DNA of 64,000 bases from Xylocopa sonorina (taxonomy: Eukaryota > Arthropoda > Insecta > Hymenoptera > Apidae), in assembly GCF_050948175.1 (NCBI RefSeq), contig NW_027490180.1, forward strand, positions 806,001 through 870,000, in the 5' to 3' direction. Made by a program: the position numbers and the translations under genes. Position 1 is the stretch's first letter; each line of letters begins with the position of its first letter. Under the pieces are notes generated by a model, which saw nothing but the letters and a program-made list of their open reading frames with translations, did no database searches and was not told the DNA's origin. Of this stretch, positions 1 to 15,300 are shown in pieces.

Positions 1-3000
1 ACATTCTTTTGAAGTGAATACGAGGTATACATGACAATTCGCAATGAATATTATATCTTATCATGAAACATAGAAGTGAGATGCGATATCGCGTTTTAAG
101 AAGCATTAGGACTCTATTGCTACGATACGTAGACATCTGGAAACGCTATTTCCTAGGATGGAAGTGTCGCATTTACATTCGTTTGAAGTGAATACGAGAT
201 ATACATGACACTTCGCAATGAATATTATATCTTATCATGAAACATAGAAGTGAGATGCGATATCGCATTCTAAGAAGCATTAGAACTCTATTGCTACGAT
301 ACGTAGACATCTGAAAACGCTATTTACTAGCACGGAAGGGTCGCATTTATATTCGTTTGAGGTGAATACGAGGTAAACATGACACTTCGCAATGAATATT
401 ATATCTTATCATGAAACATAGGAATGAGGAGCTATATCGCGTTTTGAGAAGCATTAGAACTCTATTGCTAATATACGTAGACATCTGCAAACTCTATTTC
501 CTAGCAAGGAAATGTCGCATTTACATTCCATTGAAGTGAATACGAGGTATACATGACACTTCGCAATGGATACTATATCTTATCATGAAACATAGAAATG
601 AGGTGCTATATCGCGTTTTGAGAAGCATTAGAACACTCTTGCTAATATACCTAGACATCTGCAAACTCTATTTCCTAGCAAGGAAATGTCGCATTTACAT
701 ACCATTGACGTGAATACGAGGTATACATGACACTTCGCATTGGATATTATATCTTATCGTGAAACATAGCAATGAGATGCGACATCTCGTTTTAAGAAGT
801 GTTAGAACTCTATTCTTCCGATACGTGGTCATCTGGAAACGCTATTTCCTAGCACGGAAGTGTCGTATTTACATTCTTTTGAAGTGAATATGAGGTATAC
901 ATGACACTCCATAACGAATATTATATCTTATCATGAAACATAGCAGCGAGATGCGATATCGCGTTTTAAGAAGCATTAGAACTCTATTCCTACGATGCGT
1001 AGACATCTGCAAATGTTATTTCCTAGCAAGGAAGTGTCGCATATACATTATTTTGAAGTGAATACGAGATACACATAACATTCCACAATGAATATTATAT
1101 CTCATTACGAAACATAGAAATGCAATACGACTTCTCATTTTAAGGAGCATTAGAGCACTATTGCTACGATACGGAGTCATCTGCAAACGCTATTTCCTAG
1201 CATGCAAGTGTCGCATTTACATTCTTATGAAGTGAATACGAGGTATACATGACACTTCGCAATGAATATTATATCTTATCATGAAACATAGAAGTGAGAT
1301 GCGATATCGCGTTTTAAGAAGCATTAGAACTATATTGCTACGATACGTAGACATCTGGAAGCGCTATTTCCTAGCATGGAAGTGTCGCATTTACATTCTT
1401 TTGAAGTGAATACGAGATATACATGACACTTCGCAATGGATACTATATCTTATCATGAAACATAGAAATGAGATCCGACATCTCGTTTTAAGAAGTATTT
1501 GAACTCTATTCTTTCGATGCGTAGACATCTGCAACCGCTATTTCCTAGCATGGAAGTGTCGCATTTACATTCTTTTGAAGTGAATACGAGGTATACATAA
1601 TATTCCGCAATGAATATTATATTTTATCATGAAACACAGAAATGCAATACGGCTTCTCATTTTAAGAAGCATTAGAACTCTCTTGCTACGATACGTAGAC
1701 ATCTGCAAACGCTTTATCTTAGCATGCAAGTGTCGCATTTACATTCTTTTGAAGTGAATGCGAGGTATACATGACACATCGCAATGAATATTATATCTTA
1801 TCATGAAACATAGAAGTGAGATGCGGTATCGCATTCTAAGAAGCATTAGAACTCTATTGCTACGATACGTAAACATCTGCAAACGCTATTTCCTAGCATG
1901 GAAGGTTCGCATTTATATTCTTTTGTGGTGAATACGAGGTAAACATGACACTTCGCAATGAATATTGTATCTTATCATGAAACATAGAAGTGAGACGCGA
2001 TATCGCGTTTTAAGGAGCATTAGAACACTATTGCTACGATACGGAGTCATCTGCAAACGCTATTTCCTAGCATGGAAGTGTCGCATTTACATTCTTTTGA
2101 AGTGAATACGAGATATACATGACACTTCGCAATGAATATTATATCATATCATGAAACATAGAAATGAGGTGCTATATCGCGTTTTGAGAAGCATTAGAAC
2201 TCTCTTGCTAATATACCTAGACATCTGCAATCTCTATTTCCTAGCATGCAAGTGTCGCATTTACATTCTTTTGAAGTGAATACGAGGTATACATGACAAT
2301 TCGCAATGAATATTATATCTTATCATGATACATAGAAGTGAGATGCGATATCGCGTTTTAAGAAGCATTAGGACACTATTGCTACGATACGTAGACATCT
2401 GGAAACGCTATTTCCTAGCACGGAAGGGTCGCAATTATATTCTTTTGAGGTGAATACGAGGTAAACATGACACTTCGCAATGAATATTATATCTTATCAT
2501 GATACATAGAAGTGAGACGCGATATCGCGTTTTAAGAAGCATTAGAACACTATTGCTACGATACGGAGTCATCTGCAAACGCTATTTCCTAGCATGGAAG
2601 TGTCGCATTTACATTCTTTTGAAGTGAATACGAGATATACATGACACTTCGCAATGAATATTATATCATATTATGATACATAGAAATGAGGTGCTATATC
2701 GCGTTTTGAGAAGCATTAGAACTCTCTTGCTAATATACCTAGACATCTGCAATCGCTATTTCCTAGCATGCAAGTGTCGCATTTACATTCTTTTGAAGTG
2801 AATACGAGGTATACATGACAATTCGCAATGAATATTATATCTTATCATGAAACATAGAAGAGAGATGCGATATCGCGTTTTAAGAGGCATTAGGACTCTA
2901 TTGCTACGATACGTAGACATCTGGAAACGCTATTTCCTAGCATGGAAGTGTCGCATTTACATTCGTTTGAAGTGAATACGAGATATACATGACACTTCGC

Positions 3001-4690
3001 AATGGATACTATATCTTATCATGAAACATAGAAATGAGATGCGACATCTCGTTTTAAGAAGTATTAGAACTCTATTGCTACGATACGTAGACATCTGCAA
3101 ACGCTATTTCCTAGCACGGAAGGGTCGCATTTATATTCTTTTGAGGTGAATACGATGTAAACATGACACTTCGCAATGAATATTATATCTTATCATGAAA
3201 CATAGAAGTGAGACGCGATATCGCGTTTTAAGAAGCATTAGAACACTACTGCTACGATACGGAGTCATCTGCAAACTCTATTTCCTAGCAAGGAAATGTC
3301 GCATTTACATTCCATTGAAGTGAATACGAGGTATACATGACACTTCGCAATGAATATTATATCTTATCATGAAACATAGAAGTGAGATGCGATATCGCAT
3401 TCTAAGAAGCATTAGAACTCTATTGCTACGATACGTAGACATCTGAAAACGCTATTTACTAGCACGGAAGGGTCGCATTTATATTCGTTTGAGGTGAATA
3501 CGAGGTAAACATGACACTTCGCAATGAATATTATATCTTATCATGAAACATAGGAATGAGGAGCTATATCGCCATTTTTGAGAAGCATTAGAACTCTATT
3601 GCTAATATACGTAGACATCTGCAAACTCTATTTCCTAGCAAGGAAATGTCGCATTTACATTCCATTGAAGTGAATACGAGGTATACATGACACTTCGCAA
3701 TGGATACTATATCTTATCATGAAACATAGAAATGAGGTGCTATATCGCGTTTTGAGAAGCATTAGAACACTCTTGCTAATATACCTAGACATCTGCAAAC
3801 TCTATTTCCTAGCAAGGAAATGTCGCATTTACATACCTTTGACGTGAATACGAGGTATACATGACACTTCGCAATGGATATTATATCTTATCGTGAATCA
3901 TAGCAGTGAGTTGCGATATCGCGTTTTAAGAAGCATTAGAACACTATTCCTACGATGCGTAGACATCTGCAACCGCTATTTCCTAGCATGGAAGTGTCGC
4001 ATTTACATTCTTTTGAAGTGAATACGAGGTATACATAATATTCCGCAATGAATATTATATTTTATCATGAAACACAGAAATGCAATACGGCTTCTCATTT
4101 TAAGAAGCATTAGAACTCTCTTGCTACGATACGTAGACATCTGCAAACGCTTTATCTTAGCATGCAAGTGTCGCATTTACATTCTTTTGAAGTGAATGCG
4201 AGGTATACATGACACATCGCAATGAATATTATATCTTATCATGAAACATAGAAGTGAGATGCGGTATCGCATTCTAAGAAGCATTAGGACACTATTGCTA
4301 CGATACGTAGACATCTGGAAACGCTATTTCATAGCACGGAAGGGTCGCAATTATATTCTTTTGAGGTGAATACGAGGTAAACATGACACTTCGCAATGAA
4401 TATTATATCTTATCATGATACATAGAAGTGAGACGCGATATCGCGTTTTAAGAAGCATTAGAACACTATTGCTACGATACGGATGTCATCTGCAAACGCT
4501 ATTTCCTAGCATGGAAGTGTCGCATTTACATTCTTTTGAAGTGAATGCGAGATATACATGACACTTCGCAATGAATATTATATCATATTGTGATACATAG
4601 AAATGAGTTGCTATATCGCGTTTTGAGAAGCATTAGAACTCTCTTGCTAATATACCTAGACATCTGCAATCTCTATTTCCTAGCATGGAA
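1..4690 (+). repeat. HOR family A, large duplicated segment, copy 1
   Basis: This segment of about 27 monomers is repeated nearly base for base at 6269 to about 10960, an offset of 6268 bp (36 monomer lengths). Anchors: the rare variant GCCATTTTTG lies at 3571 and 9839, and TTCCGCAATG followed by TATTTTATC lies at 1603 and 7871, both exactly 6268 apart. The match fades around 4690, where this copy carries a different monomer from the second copy. A 1-bp insertion (CGGATGTC) near 4482 distinguishes the copies. The left limit is unknown because the window starts inside the segment. Confidence 0.9.
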
Positions 4691-6268
4691 GTGTCGCATT
4701 TACATTCTTTTGAAGTGAATACGAGATATACATGACACTTCGCAATGAATATTATATCTTATCATGAAACATAGAAATGAGGTGCTATATCGCGTTTTGA
4801 GAAGCATTAGAACACTCTTGCTAATATACCTAGAAATCTGCAAACTCTATTTCCTAGCAAGGAAATGTCGCATTTACATTCCATTGAAGTGAATACTAGG
4901 TATACATGACACTTCGCAATGAATATTATATCTTATCATGAAACATAGAAGTGAGATGCGATATCGCATTCTAAGAAGCATTAGAACTCTATTGCTACGA
5001 TACGTAGACATCTGAAAACGCTATTTACTAGCACGGAAGGGTCGCATTTATATTCGTTTGAGGTGAATACGAGGTAAACATGACACTTCGCAATGAATAT
5101 TATATCTTATCATGAAACATAGGAATGAGGAGCTATATCGCGTTTTGAGAAGCATTAGAACTCTATTGCTAATATACGCAGACATCTGCAAACTCTATTT
5201 CCTAGCAAGGAAATGTCGCATTTACATACCATTGACGTGAATACGAGGTATACATGAAACTTCGCAATGGATATTATATCTTATCGTGAAACATAGCAAT
5301 GAGATGCGACATCTCGTTTTAAGAAGTGTTAGAACTCTATTCTTCCGATACGTGGTCATCTGGAAACGCTATTTCCTAGCACGGAAGTGTCGTATTTACA
5401 TTCTTTTGAAGTGAATATGAGGTATACATGACAATTCGCAATGAATATTATATCTTATCATGAAACATAGAAGTGAAATGCGGCATCTCGTTTTAAGAAG
5501 CATTAGAACTCTCTTGCTACGATACGTAGACAACTGCAAACTCTATTACCTAGCATGGAAATGTCGCATTTATATTCCATTGAAGTGAATACGATGTATA
5601 CGTAACACTTCGCAATGGATATTATATCTTATCATGAAACATAGTAATGAGATGCGACATCTCGTTTTAACAAGTATTAGAACTCTATTCTTCCGATACG
5701 TGGTCATCTGGAAACGCTATTTCCTAGCAAGGAAGTGTCGCATTTACATTCTTTTGAAGTGAATACGAGGTATACATGACACTTCGCAATGAATATTATA
5801 TCTTATCATGAAACATAGAAGTGAGATGCGATATCGCGTTTTAAGAGGCATTAGAACTCTATTGCTAATATACGTAGACATCTGCAAACTCTATTTCCTA
5901 GCATGGAGGTGTCGCATTTACATTCCATTGAAGTTAATACGAGGTATACATAACACTTCGCTATGGATATTATATCTTATCATGAAACATAGTAATGAGA
6001 TGCGACATCTCGCTTTAAGAATTATTAGAACTCTATTCTTTCGATACGTAGTCATCTGGAAACGCTATTTCCTAGCAAGGAAGTGTCGCATTTTGCATTC
6101 TTTTGAAGTGAATACGAGATATACATGACACTTCGCAATGAATATTATATCATATTATGATACATAGAAATGAGGTGCTATATCGCGTTTTGAGAAGCAT
6201 TAGAACTCTCTTGCTAATATACCTAGACATCTGCAATCTCTATTTCCTAGCATGCAAGTGTCGCATTT
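4691..6268 (+). repeat. satellite linker between the two large family-A copies
   Basis: This stretch of about nine monomers is not repeated at the 6268-bp offset. It is a mosaic. The part from about 4740 to 5400 resembles 15.7-16.5 kb (shared rare variant ACCTAGAAATCTGC at about 4825 and 15790). The later part holds monomers with GCGACATCTCG and unusual changes such as CGATGTATACGTAAC near 5593. Confidence 0.75.
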
Positions 6269-9200
6269 ACATTCTTTTGAAGTGAATACGAGGTATACAT
6301 GACAATTCGCAATGAATATTATATCTTATCATGAAACATAGAAGTGAGATGCGATATCGCGTTTTAAGAAGCATTAGGACTCTATTGCTACGATACGTAG
6401 ACATCTGGAAACGCTATTTCCTAGGATGGAAGTGTCGCATTTACATTCGTTTGAAGTGAATACGAGATATACATGACACTTCGCAATGAATATTATATCT
6501 TATCATGAAACATAGAAGTGAGATGCGATATCGCATTCTAAGAAGCATTAGAACTCTATTGCTACGATACGTAGACATCTGAAAACGCTATTTACTAGCA
6601 CGGAAGGGTCGCATTTATATTCGTTTGAGGTGAATACGAGGTAAACATGACACTTCGCAATGAATATTATATCTTATCATGAAACATAGGAATGAGGAGC
6701 TATATCGCGTTTTGAGAAGCATTAGAACTCTATTGCTAATATACGTAGACATCTGCAAACTCTATTTCCTAGCAAGGAAATGTCGCATTTACATTCCATT
6801 GAAGTGAATACGAGGTATACATGACACTTCGCAATGGATACTATATCTTATCATGAAACATAGAAATGAGGTGCTATATCGCGTTTTGAGAAGCATTAGA
6901 ACACTCTTGCTAATATACCTAGACATCTGCAAACTCTATTTCCTAGCAAGGAAATGTCGCATTTACATACCATTGACGTGAATACGAGGTATACATGACA
7001 CTTCGCATTGGATATTATATCTTATCGTGAAACATAGCAATGAGATGCGACATCTCGTTTTAAGAAGTGTTAGAACTCTATTCTTCCGATACGTGGTCAT
7101 CTGGAAACGCTATTTCCTAGCACGGAAGTGTCGTATTTACATTCTTTTGAAGTGAATATGAGGTATACATGACACTCCATAACGAATATTATATCTTATC
7201 ATGAAACATAGCAGCGAGATGCGATATCGCGTTTTAAGAAGCATTAGAACTCTATTCCTACGATGCGTAGACATCTGCAAATGTTATTTCCTAGCAAGGA
7301 AGTGTCGCATATACATTATTTTGAAGTGAATACGAGATACACATAACATTCCACAATGAATATTATATCTCATTACGAAACATAGAAATGCAATACGACT
7401 TCTCATTTTAAGGAGCATTAGAACACTATTGCTACGATACGGAGTCATCTGCAAACGCTATTTCCTAGCATGCAAGTGTCGCATTTACATTCTTATGAAG
7501 TGAATACGAGGTATACATGACACTTCGCAATGAATATTATATCTTATCATGAAACATAGAAGTGAGATGCGATATCGCGTTTTAAGAAGCATTAGAACTA
7601 TATTGCTACGATACGTAGACATCTGGAAGCGCTATTTCCTAGCATGGAAGTGTCGCATTTACATTCTTTTGAAGTGAATACGAGATATACATGACACTTC
7701 GCAATGGATACTATATCTTATCATGAAACATAGAAATGAGATCCGACATCTCGTTTTAAGAAGTATTTGAACTCTATTCTTTCGATGCGTAGACATCTGC
7801 AACCGCTATTTCCTAGCATGGAAGTGTCGCATTTACATTCTTTTGAAGTGAATACGAGGTATACATAATATTCCGCAATGAATATTATATTTTATCATGA
7901 AACACAGAAATGCAATACGGCTTCTCATTTTAAGAAGCATTAGAACTCTCTTGCTACGATACGTAGACATCTGCAAACGCTTTATCTTAGCATGCAAGTG
8001 TCGCATTTACATTCTTTTGAAGTGAATGCGAGGTATACATGACACATCGCAATGAATATTATATCTTATCATGAAACATAGAAGTGAGATGCGGTATCGC
8101 ATTCTAAGAAGCATTAGAACTCTATTGCTACGATACGTAGACATCTGCAAACGCTATTTCCTAGCATGGAAGGTTCGCATTTATATTCTTTTGTGGTGAA
8201 TACGAGGTAAACATGACACTTCGCAATGAATATTGTATCTTATCATGAAACATAGAAGTGAGACGCGATATCGCGTTTTAAGGAGCATTAGAACACTATT
8301 GCTACGATACGGAGTCATCTGCAAACGCTATTTCCTAGCATGGAAGTGTCGCATTTACATTCTTTTGAAGTGAATACGAGATATACATGACACTTCGCAA
8401 TGAATATTATATCATATCATGAAACATAGAAATGAGGTGCTATATCGCGTTTTGAGAAGCATTAGAACTCTCTTGCTAATATACCTAGACATCTGCAATC
8501 TCTATTTCCTAGCATGCAAGTGTCGCATTTACATTCTTTTGAAGTGAATACGAGGTATACATGACAATTCGCAATGAATATTATATCTTATCATGATACA
8601 TAGAAGTGAGATGCGATATCGCGTTTTAAGAAGCATTAGGACACTATTGCTACGATACGTAGACATCTGGAAACGCTATTTCCTAGCACGGAAGGGTCGC
8701 AATTATATTCTTTTGAGGTGAATACGAGGTAAACATGACACTTCGCAATGAATATTATATCTTATCATGATACATAGAAGTGAGACGCGATATCGCGTTT
8801 TAAGAAGCATTAGAACACTATTGCTACGATACGGAGTCATCTGCAAACGCTATTTCCTAGCATGGAAGTGTCGCATTTACATTCTTTTGAAGTGAATACG
8901 AGATATACATGACACTTCGCAATGAATATTATATCATATTATGATACATAGAAATGAGGTGCTATATCGCGTTTTGAGAAGCATTAGAACTCTCTTGCTA
9001 ATATACCTAGACATCTGCAATCGCTATTTCCTAGCATGCAAGTGTCGCATTTACATTCTTTTGAAGTGAATACGAGGTATACATGACAATTCGCAATGAA
9101 TATTATATCTTATCATGAAACATAGAAGAGAGATGCGATATCGCGTTTTAAGAGGCATTAGGACTCTATTGCTACGATACGTAGACATCTGGAAACGCTA

Positions 9201-10960
9201 TTTCCTAGCATGGAAGTGTCGCATTTACATTCGTTTGAAGTGAATACGAGATATACATGACACTTCGCAATGGATACTATATCTTATCATGAAACATAGA
9301 AATGAGATGCGACATCTCGTTTTAAGAAGTATTAGAACTCTATTGCTACGATACGTAGACATCTGCAAACGCTATTTCCTAGCACGGAAGGGTCGCATTT
9401 ATATTCTTTTGAGGTGAATACGATGTAAACATGACACTTCGCAATGAATATTATATCTTATCATGAAACATAGAAGTGAGACGCGATATCGCGTTTTAAG
9501 AAGCATTAGAACACTACTGCTACGATACGGAGTCATCTGCAAACTCTATTTCCTAGCAAGGAAATGTCGCATTTACATTCCATTGAAGTGAATACGAGGT
9601 ATACATGACACTTCGCAATGAATATTATATCTTATCATGAAACATAGAAGTGAGATGCGATATCGCATTCTAAGAAGCATTAGAACTCTATTGCTACGAT
9701 ACGTAGACATCTGAAAACGCTATTTACTAGCACGGAAGGGTCGCATTTATATTCGTTTGAGGTGAATACGAGGTAAACATGACACTTCGCAATGAATATT
9801 ATATCTTAACATGAAACATAGGAATGAGGAGCTATATCGCCATTTTTGAGAAGCATTAGAACTCTATTGCTAATATACGTAGACATCTGCAAACTCTATT
9901 TCCTAGCAAGGAAATGTCGCATTTACATTCCATTGAAGTGAATACGAGGTATACATGACACTTCGCAATGGATACTATATCTTATCATGAAACATAGAAA
10001 TGAGGTGCTATATCGCGTTTTGAGAAGCATTAGAACACTCTTGCTAATATACCTAGACATCTGCAAACTCTATTTCCTAGCAAGGAAATGTCGCATTTAC
10101 ATACCTTTGACGTGAATACGAGGTATACATGACACTTCGCAATGGATATTATATCTTATCGTGAATCATAGCAGTGAGTTGCGATATCGCGTTTTAAGAA
10201 GCATTAGAACACTATTCCTACGATGCGTAGACATCTGCAACCGCTATTTCCTAGCATGGAAGTGTCGCATTTACATTCTTTTGAAGTGAATACGAGGTAT
10301 ACATAATATTCCGCAATGAATATTATATTTTATCATGAAACACAGAAATGCAATACGGCTTCTCATTTTAAGAAGCATTAGAACTCTCTTGCTACGATAC
10401 GTAGACATCTGCAAACGCTTTATCTTAGCATGCAAGTGTCGCATTTACATTCTTTTGAAGTGAATGCGAGGTATACATGACACATCGCAATGAATATTAT
10501 ATCTTATCATGAAACATAGAAGTGAGATGCGGTATCGCATTCTAAGAAGCATTAGGACACTATTGCTACGATACGTAGACATCTGGAAACGCTATTTCCT
10601 AGCACGGAAGGGTCGCAATTATATTCTTTTGAGGTGAATACGAGGTAAACATGACACTTCGCAATGAATATTATATCTTATCATGATACATAGAAGTGAG
10701 ACGCGATATCGCGTTTTAAGAAGCATTAGAACACTATTGCTACGATACGGAGTCATCTGCAAACGCTATTTCCTAGCATGGAAGTGTCGCATTTACATTC
10801 TTTTGAAGTGAATACGAGATATACATGACACTTCGCAATGAATATTATATCATATCATGAAACATAGAAATGAGGTGCTATATCGCGTTTTGAGAAGCAT
10901 TAGAACTCTCTTGCTAATATACCTAGACATCTGCAATCTCTATTTCCTAGCATGCAAGTG
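6269..10960 (+). repeat. HOR family A, large duplicated segment, copy 2
   Basis: Second copy of 1-4690, offset 6268 bp, including rare shared variants such as TAGGATGGAAG near 6424 and CATAACGAATATT near 7182. Differences are scattered single bases, for example GAGCAC near 1151 becoming GAACAC near 7420, and TCATG becoming ACATG near 9808. At its right end it passes without a break into further copies of the 14-monomer HOR. Confidence 0.9.
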
Positions 10961-13900
10961 TCGCATTTACATTCTTTTGAAGTGAATACGAGGTATACAT
11001 GACAATTCGCAATGAATATTATATCTTATCATGATACATAGAAGTGAGATGCGATATCGCGTTTTACGAAGCATTAGGACACTATTGCTACGATACGTAG
11101 ACATCTGGAAACGCTATTTCCTAGCACGGAAGGGTCGCAATTATATTCTTTTGAGGTGAATACGAGGTAAACATGACACTTCGCAATGAATATTATATCT
11201 TATCATGATACATAGAAGTGAGACGCGATATCGCGTTTTAAGAAGCATTAGAACACTATTGCTACGATACGGAGTCATCTGCAAACGCTATTTCCTAGCA
11301 TGGAAGTGTCGCATTTACATTCTTTTGAAGTGAATACGAGATATACATGACACTTCGCAATGAATATTATATCATATTATGATACATAGAAATGAGGTGC
11401 TATATCGCGTTTTGAGAAGCATTAGAACTCTCTTGCTAATATACCTAGACATCTGCAATCGCTATTTCCTAGCATGCAAGTGTCGCATTTACATTCTTTT
11501 GAAGTGAATACGAGGTATACATGACAATTCGCAATGAATATTATATCTTATCATGAAACATAGAAGAGAGATGCGATATCGCGTTTTAAGAGGCATTAGG
11601 ACTCTATTGCTACGATACGTAGACATCTGGAAACGCTATTTCCTAGCATGGAAGTGTCGCATTTACATTCGTTTGAAGTGAATACGAGATATACATGACA
11701 CTTCGCAATGGATACTATATCTTATCATGAAACATAGAAATGAGATGCGACATCTCGTTTTAAGAAGTATTAGAACTCTATTGCTACGATACGTAGACAT
11801 CTGCAAACGCTATTTCCTAGCACGGAAGGGTCGCATTTATATTCTTTTGAGGTGAATACGATGTAAACATGACACTTCGCAATGAATATTATATCTTATC
11901 ATGAAACATAGAAGTGAGACGCGATATCGCGTTTTAAGAAGCATTAGAACACTACTGCTACGATACGGAGTCATCTGCAAACTCTATTTCCTAGCAAGGA
12001 AATGTCGCATTTACATTCCATTGAAGTGAATACGAGGTATACATGACACTTCGCAATGAATATTATATCTTATCATGAAACATAGAAGTGAGATGCGATA
12101 TCGCATTCTAAGAAGCATTAGAACTCTATTGCTACGATACGTAGACATCTGAAAACGCTATTTACTAGCACGGAAGGGTCGCATTTATATTCGTTTGAGG
12201 TGAATACGAGGTAAACATGACACTTCGCAATGAATATTATATCTTATCATGAAACATAGGAATGAGGAGCTATATCGCCATTTTTGAGAAGCATTAGAAC
12301 TCTATTGCTAATATACGTAGACATCTGCAAACTCTATTTCCTAGCAAGGAAATGTCGCATTTACATTCCATTGAAGTGAATACGAGGTATACATGACACT
12401 TCGCAATGGATACTATATCTTATCATGAAACATAGAAATGAGGTGCTATATCGCGTTTTGAGAAGCATTAGAACACTCTTGCTAATATACCTAGACATCT
12501 GCAAACTCTATTTCCTAGCAAGGAAATGTCGCATTTACATACCTTTGACGTGAATACGAGGTATACATGACACTTCGCAATGGATATTATATCTTATCGT
12601 GAAACATAGCATTGAGATGCGACATCTCGTTTTAGGAAGTGTTAGAACTCTATTCTTCCGATACGTGGTCATCTGGAAACGCTATTTCCTAGCACGGAAG
12701 TGTCGTATTTACATTCTTTTGAAGTGAATATGAGGTATACATGACACTCCATAACGAATATTATATCTCATCATGAATCATAGCAGTGAGTTGCGATATC
12801 GCGTTTTAAGAAGCATTAGAACACTATTCCTACGATGCGTAGACATCTGCAACCGCTATTTCCTAGCATGGAAGTGTCGCATTTACATTCTTTTGAAGTG
12901 AATACGAGGTATACATAATATTCCGCAATGAATATTATATTTTATCATGAAACACAGAAATGCAATACGGCTTCTCATTTTAAGAAGCATTAGAACTCTC
13001 TTGCTACGATACGTAGACATCTGCAAACGCTTTATCTTAGCATGCAAGTGTCGCATTTACATTCTTTTGAAGTGAATGCGAGGTATACATGACACATCGC
13101 AATGAATATTATATCTTATCATGAAACATAGAAGTGAGATGCGGTATCGCATTCTAAGAAGCATTAGGACACTATTGCTACGATACGTAGACATCTGGAA
13201 ACGCTATTTCCTAGCACGGAAGGGTCGCAATTATATTCTTTTGAGGTGAATACGAGGTAAACATGACACTTCGCAATGAATATTATATCTTATCATGATA
13301 CATAGAAGTGAGACGCGATATCGCGTTTTAAGAAGCATTAGAACACTATTGCTACGATACGGAGTCATCTGCAAACGCTATTTCCTAGCATGGAAGTGTC
13401 GCATTTACATTCTTTTGAAGTGAATACGAGATATACATGACACTTCGCAATGAATATTATATCATATCATGAAACATAGAAATGAGGTGCTATATCGCGT
13501 TTTGAGAAGCATTAGAACTCTCTTGCTAATATACCTAGACATCTGCAATCTCTATTTCCTAGCATGCAAGTGTCGCATTTACATTCTTTTGAAGTGAATA
13601 CGAGGTATACATGACAATTCGCAATGAATATTATATCTTATCATGATACATAGAAGTGAGATGCGATATCGCGTTTTACGAAGCATTAGGACACTATTGC
13701 TACGATACGTAGACATCTGGAAACTCTATTTCCTAGCAAGGAAATGTCGCATTTACATTCCATTGAAGTGAATACGAGGTATACATGACACTTCGCAATG
13801 GATACTATATCTTATCATGAAACATAGAAATGAGGTGCTATATCGCGTTTTAAGAAGTGTTAGAACTCTATTCTTCCGATACGTGGTCATCTGGAAACGC

Positions 13901-15300
13901 TATTTCCTAGCACGGAAGTGTCGTATTTACATTCTTTTGAAGTGAATATGAGGTATACATGACACTCCATAACGAATATTATATCTCATCATGAATCATA
14001 GCAGTGAGTTGCGATATCGCGTTTTAAGAAGCATTAGAACACTATTCCTACGATGCGTAGACATCTGCAACCGCTATTTCCTAGCATGGAAGTGTCGCAT
14101 TTGCATTCTTTTGAAGTGAATACGAGGTATACATAATATTCCGCAATGAATATTATATTTTATCATGAAACACAGAAATGCAATACGGCTTCTCATTTTA
14201 AGAAGCATTAGAACTCTCTTGCTACGATACGTAGACATCTGCAAACGCTTTATCTTAGCATGCAAGTGTCGCATTTACATTCTTTTGAAGTGAATGCGAG
14301 GTATACATGACACATCGCAATGAATATTATATCTTATCATGAAACATAGAAGTGAGATGCGGTATCGCATTCTAAGAAGCATTAGGACACTATTGCTACG
14401 ATACGTAGACATCTGGAAACGCTATTTCCTAGCACGGAAGGGTCGCAATTATATTCTTTTGAGGTGAATACGAGGTAAACATGACACTTCGCAATGAATA
14501 TTATATCTTATCATGATACATAGAAGTGAGACGCGATATCGCGTTTTAAGAAGCATTAGAACACTATTGCTACGATACGGAGTCATCTGCAAACGCTATT
14601 TCCTAGCATGAAAGTGTCGCATTTACATTCTTTTGAAGTGAATACGAGATATACATGACACTTCGCAATGAATATTATATCATATCATGAAACATAGAAA
14701 TGAGGTGCTATATCGCGTTTTGAGAAGCATTAGAACTCTCTTGCTAATATACCTAGACATCTGCAATCTCTATTTCCTAGCATGCAAGTGTCGCATTTAC
14801 ATTCTTTTGAAGTGAATACGAGGTATACATGACAATTCGCAATGAATATTATATCTTATCATGATACATAGAAGTGAGATGCGATATCGCGTTTTAAGAA
14901 GCATTAGGACACTATTGCTACGATACGTAGACATCTGGAAACGCTATTTCCTAGCACGGAAGGGTCGCAATTATATTCTTTTGAGGTGAATACGAGGTAA
15001 ACATGACACTTCGCAATGAATATTATATCTTATCATGATACATAGAAGTGAGACGCGATATCGCGTTTTAAGAAGCATTAGAACACTATTGCTACGATAC
15101 GGAGTCATCTGCAAACGCTATTTCCTAGCATGGAAGTGTCGCATTTACATTCTTTTGAAGTGAATACGAGATATACATGACACTTCGCAATGAATATTAT
15201 ATCATATTATGATACATAGAAATGAGTTAATATATCGCGTTTTGAGAAGCATTAGAACCCTCTTGCTAATATACCTAGACATCTGCAATCTCTATTTCCT
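7820..15300 (+). repeat. HOR family A, 14-, 15- and 7-monomer periods
   Basis: The anchor TTCCGCAATG with its TATTTTATC context recurs at 7871, 10309, 12921 and 14139. The spacings are 2438 (14 monomers), 2612 (15 monomers) and 1218 bp (7 monomers). GCCATTTTTG recurs at 9839 and 12277 (2438). The extra monomer in the 15-mer enters near 12600, where GAAACATAGCATTGAG replaces GAATCATAGCAGTGAG. The shared variant GTTTTACGAAGCATTAGG at about 11061 and 13673 supports the 2612 offset. An abrupt change of monomer type near 13720 explains the short 7-mer step. Confidence 0.9.

Noticed and set aside
1..174. Canonical CENP-B box in the monomer
   Set aside because: I looked for TTCGNNNNANNCGGG in the consensus monomer on both strands and found no match. 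TTCGCAATG lacks the required downstream bases.
5808..6128. Forward frame of 106 residues, and similar Arg/Tyr-rich frames in the satellite (for example 31389-31721, 52045-52392, 59282-59596)
   Set aside because: These are the satellite monomer translated. The period of 174 bp is 58 codons, so a frame stays open across monomers whenever local variants lack stops. Similar frames occur on both strands and are broken in most copies.
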